From JACDAN01 sp963834825 (lineage in GTDB: Bacteria; Actinomycetota; Thermoleophilia; Gaiellales; Gaiellaceae), in NCBI GenBank assembly GCA_963834825.1, contig CAWICZ010000003.1:62001-126000 (forward strand): a DNA stretch of 64,000 bases, given 5' to 3'. How positions within the stretch are numbered: the stretch's first letter is position 1; every line of letters begins with the position of its first letter. The position numbers and the translations under genes were made by a program. This document shows positions 58,194 to 64,000 of the stretch, in pieces. The notes under the pieces are model-generated. The model made no database searches and was not told the origin of the DNA. It saw nothing but the letters and a program-made list of their open reading frames with translations.

Positions 58194-58657
58194 CTGTAAT
58201 GCGCGAAGGCCTTGTTCGCCTGCGCCATCCGGTAGAGGTCGTCCTTGCGCTTGAACGCGCCGCCCTGCTGCTCGAGCGCGTCGAGGATCTCGCCGGCGAG
58301 CTTCGCGGCCATCCCCTTCTCGCGCCGGTCGCGCGAGAACGTCACGATCCAGCGGATCGCGAGCGTGCGCGCCCGGCGAGAAGGTACCTCTACAGGCACC
58401 TGGTAGTTCGCGCCGCCGACGCGGCGAGAACGGGTCTCGAGCACCGGCGTCACCGACTTGATCGCCTGCTCCAGCACCTCGACGGGAGGCTTCCCGGAGC
58501 GCTCGGAGGCGATCGCCAGCGCGTCGTAGACGATCTTCTCGGCGGTGCCCTTCTTGCCCTTCGTCATCACGCGGTTGATCACCTGGCTGACCAGCTTGGA
58601 GTTGTGAACCGCGTCCACAGCAGGCTCCCGCGGAGTGATCTCGGCTCGGCGAGGCAT
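58187..58657 (-). CDS. rpsG: 30S ribosomal protein S7
   Basis: A 156-aa 16S 3'-domain assembly protein: MPRRAEITPREPAVDAVHNS, FINRVM-type region (LVSQVINRVMTKGKKGTAEK), GGANYQVPVEVPSRRARTLA, and AFAHYRW at the C-terminus. Overlaps rpsL by 1 bp. Confidence 0.98.
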   Translation of the reverse strand: MPRRAEITPREPAVDAVHNSKLVSQVINRVMTKGKKGTAEKIVYDALAIASERSGKPPVEVLEQAIKSVTPVLETRSRRVGGANYQVPVEVPSRRARTLAIRWIVTFSRDRREKGMAAKLAGEILDALEQQGGAFKRKDDLYRMAQANKAFAHYRW

Positions 58658-59028
58658 TAGTTACCCCGCTTGGCGCCGTACTTCGAGCGGCCCTGGCGCC
58701 GATCGGAGACGCCGGCCGTGTCGAGTGCGGCGCGGATCACCTTGTAGCGAATGCCCGGCAGGTCCTTGACGCGACCGCCGCGGATCAGCACGACGGAGTG
58801 CTCCTGAAGGTTGTGCCCCTCGCCGGGGATGTAGGTCGTGACCTCCATCCCGTTCGTCAGCCGCACGCGGGCGACCTTGCGCAGAGCCGAGTTCGGCTTC
58901 TTGGGCGTGGTCGTGTACACGCGCGTGCAGACGCCGCGCTTCTGCGGAGCGCCGCGGAGTGCAGGGGTCTTCATCTTGGCCTTCGGCTTGACCCGACCCT
59001 TGCGCACAAGCTGATTGACGGTGGGCAT
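58657..59028 (-). CDS. rpsL: 30S ribosomal protein S12
   Basis: Decoding-centre protein, site of streptomycin resistance mutations; 123 aa. MPTVNQLVRKGRVKPKAKMK, KTPALRGAPQKRGVCTRVYT, TTTPKKPNSALRKVARVRLT and HNLQEHSVVLIRGGRVKDLP are wild-type-like, with Lys at the streptomycin-relevant PKKPNS position. The frame is open further upstream, but MPTVNQL is the family start. First gene of the str operon. Confidence 0.98.
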   Translation of the reverse strand: MPTVNQLVRKGRVKPKAKMKTPALRGAPQKRGVCTRVYTTTPKKPNSALRKVARVRLTNGMEVTTYIPGEGHNLQEHSVVLIRGGRVKDLPGIRYKVIRAALDTAGVSDRRQGRSKYGAKRGN

Positions 59029-59061
59029 CTGCTCCTTCGAGGACTTCCTGACAGGACAATA

Positions 59062-59089
59062 GTTGGCGGGGGACGGCGCCCCTGCCAAC
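59062..59089 (-). promoter_or_regulatory. strong hairpin in the rpsL leader
   Basis: Stem GTTGGC+GGGG/CCCC+GCCAAC interrupted by single unpaired bases, 34 nt before the rpsL ATG and just after the expected transcription start. It may stabilise or regulate the str-operon mRNA; there is no U-tract. Confidence 0.45.
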
Positions 59090-59099
59090 CGGCCGCGGC

Positions 59100-59108
59100 A
59101 TGGTAGCA
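59100..59108 (-). promoter_or_regulatory. candidate extended -10 promoter of the str operon
   Basis: The minus strand reads TGCTACCAT within GCTTTGCTACCAT, nearly the same as the string upstream of infA (42112-42125). It lies 72 nt before the rpsL ATG. Confidence 0.45.
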
Positions 59109-59164
59109 AAGCCTTACGAACAGCGGGTTTCCGCCGGGCCATGGCCAGATCCGCGGCCGGGCAC

Positions 59165-59170
59165 TACAGT
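59165..59170 (+). promoter_or_regulatory. candidate -10 box (TACAGT) of the GGDEF gene
   Basis: TAnnnT hexamer 9 nt before ATG 59180, diverging from the str-operon promoter. Confidence 0.35.
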
Positions 59171-59179
59171 GAGCCTCCG

Positions 59180-60310
59180 ATGAGCGATGCGCTCGCTTGG
59201 GCGATCTTCGGAGCGACGATCGTCGCGCTCGCCGTCTTCCTCGTCATCCTGATCCGCGAGCGCCGTGTTGCCGACCAGCGCTTCCTTGCGGCCATGCGGG
59301 AGCTGACGGGCCAGATGGCCGGTTTGGTCGAGGAGCTGCATGCCGTTGTCGAGTCGAGCCACGACGACGAACGGCGCGCCGGAATCCTCGGCGAGCTCGC
59401 GGGAACGATCGATCTCGACGAGGTCCTTACACGCGTGCTCGAAGCCGCCGCTGCCGTGCGCGGGGTCGATGCAGCGCTCGTGACGATCGCGAGTGCCGGC
59501 GACGAGAAGCCGACGGTGGCGACGACCGGCCTGTCGCCCGAGGAAGCGGACATCGCCGTTGCCGCTCCCCTGGACGGCTGGGCGGCCCGGGCCGTAACCG
59601 TCGCGTACGAGTATCCGGCCGAGGCCGACACGAACGGCAGCGACCTGATCCGCCACGGCGTCGCCGTCCCCATCCCCGGGGAGGCAGGCGCAGTCGGGTA
59701 CCTCGTCGTCTTCAGCCGGGCTCCGGTCCACGCGTTCGCCGAGCCCGAGAAGCGCTCGCTCGAGGATCTCGCGATTCGCGCCGGACCCGCGATCGAGAAC
59801 GCACGCCGGTTCCGAGAAGCGCGCCAGCTGGCCGACCTCGATGCGCTGACAGGTCTGCACAACCGCCGCTACTTCCACGAGACGCTCGCGCGTGAGGTCT
59901 CGCGTGCCCAGCGCTACAACCGCCACCTTGCGCTCGTCATTTTCGATCTGGACGGCTTCAAGGCAATCAACGACCGAATCGGCCATCTCGCCGGCGACGG
60001 CGTGCTTGCCGAGGTGGCGGAGCGGGTGCGGTCAGTCGTCCGCTCGGCCGACGTCGCCTGCCGGGTCGGCGGCGACGAGTTCGGGATCATCCTCCCGGAG
60101 TCCACGCTCGCTGACGCCGAGCAACTGTCGCAGCGGATGCAGGCGGCCGTCGCCGCGAATCCGATCGGCGAAGCCGGGACGCTGGAGCTCTCAGCGGGCG
60201 CAGCCGAGCTGGCGCCGGAGGACGACGCGACGCGCTTCTTCGAGCGGGCCGACAACGCGCTCTATCGAGCGAAGCAAGCCCGAGGCGTCGGCCGCCGCGC
60301 AACGACCTAA
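59180..60310 (+). CDS. membrane-anchored GAF-GGDEF diguanylate cyclase
   Basis: Probable c-di-GMP synthase, 376 aa. One N-terminal TM segment (LAWAIFGATIVALAVFLVIL) and a short coiled linker lead to a GAF-like sensor domain (about 65-208). The GGDEF domain starts at DLDALTGLHNRRYFHETLAR. The signature GGDEF is intact at 297-301, and the product-inhibition site R288-S-A-D291 lies five residues before it. It is on the opposite strand between rpoC and the str operon, an unusual position. Its 3' end converges on rpoC with repeat copy 4 between them. Confidence 0.94.
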   Translation: MSDALAWAIFGATIVALAVFLVILIRERRVADQRFLAAMRELTGQMAGLVEELHAVVESSHDDERRAGILGELAGTIDLDEVLTRVLEAAAAVRGVDAALVTIASAGDEKPTVATTGLSPEEADIAVAAPLDGWAARAVTVAYEYPAEADTNGSDLIRHGVAVPIPGEAGAVGYLVVFSRAPVHAFAEPEKRSLEDLAIRAGPAIENARRFREARQLADLDALTGLHNRRYFHETLAREVSRAQRYNRHLALVIFDLDGFKAINDRIGHLAGDGVLAEVAERVRSVVRSADVACRVGGDEFGIILPESTLADAEQLSQRMQAAVAANPIGEAGTLELSAGAAELAPEDDATRFFERADNALYRAKQARGVGRRATT

Positions 60311-60330
60311 GCAGTGAGCTGCAGTCGCCG

Positions 60331-60461
60331 ACGAACCGGCTTAGCCGGTTCGTCCCCTACCGCTCCCTCGAGCAGGAAGCGGCGAGAGCAGGAAGGCCAC
60401 GGCCCGGCGAAAGCCGGGCCATGGTCTCAATACGGTCGGAAAAAGTTGTGAGACTTTTCCG
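60331..60461 (-). repeat. three-hairpin intergenic repeat, copy 4 (downstream of rpoC)
   Basis: Hairpin 1 is ACGAACCGGC/GCCGGTTCGT (60331-60340/60344-60353), loop TTA. Hairpin 2 is GGCCCGGC/GCCGGGCC (60401-60408/60413-60420), loop GAAA. The linker is GGTCTCAATACGGT. Hairpin 3 is 60437-60447/60452-60461, loop GTGA, with one bulged A. GAGCAGGAAGCGGCG is shared exactly with copy 1. The rpoC stop codon lies in the loop of a further imperfect hairpin (about 60467-60487). Confidence 0.75.
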
Positions 60462-60474
60462 AGACGAGGAAGGC

Positions 60475-64000
<3,526 letters not shown>

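Overview
This window is GC-rich, densely coded bacterial chromosome. The organism is probably an actinobacterium, plausibly of the Thermoleophilia (Gaiellales-like). Supporting signs are DUF2469, a DUF4081-GNAT fusion, a CGNR zinc-finger protein, Ku, an actinobacterial-style str/S10/spc/alpha ribosomal cluster, Zn-binding forms of S4, S14 and L36, and many genes with a TAnnnT box 6-9 nt before the start codon (leaderless type). The lineage is an inference from gene content.

Layout. 1-9.1 kb: a tilS-hpt-ftsH-folP-folB-folK-DUF2469-coaX housekeeping run on the minus strand. It is interrupted by a plus-strand subtilase gene and ends convergently with a Dus gene cut by the window edge. 9.2-18 kb: small secreted and membrane proteins, a histidine phosphatase, a GNAT and a CGNR protein (all three frameshifted), purine nucleoside phosphorylase, a lipid kinase, a sirtuin, a thioesterase and a VanW-like cell-wall protein. 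18-22.3 kb: acyl-CoA metabolism (SDR, two acyl-CoA dehydrogenases, CaiB-type CoA-transferase). 22.3-34.9 kb: a beta-propeller/lysyl-oxidase-like fusion, HAD, nitrilase-like and CoA-binding proteins, tRNA-Pro(CGG), NIF3, a small protein behind an attenuator-like leader, Ku, acyl-CoA synthetase, an NlpC/P60 and 3D-domain cell-wall pair, a LuxR-type response regulator and a PBP4-like peptidase. 34.9-38.6 kb: ligA, truA and an unknown protein. 38.6-59 kb: about 20 kb of translation genes on the minus strand, reading rpsL-rpsG-fusA-tuf, then the S10, spc and alpha clusters to rplQ. 59.2-64 kb: a GGDEF gene on the plus strand, then the 3' part of rpoC, which runs off the end.

Points beyond routine annotation. 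(1) A family of intergenic three-hairpin repeats with fixed loops and differing but paired stems lies downstream of ftsH, ku, nlpC and rpoC. (2) A 166-nt foldable element between rpsK and rpsD pairs the rpsD ribosome-binding site in a perfect 15-bp stem. (3) Six genes in the first half are each broken by exactly one extra base, and none in the ribosomal half. (4) Several ribosomal proteins carry long low-complexity tails, most notably a roughly 130-residue N-terminal extension on S17. (5) Short motifs are shared between gaps of the translation operons. No rRNA genes, CRISPR arrays, insertion sequences or integrases were recognised. No gene-free stretch exceeds 300 bases; the longest gap is 36968-37280.
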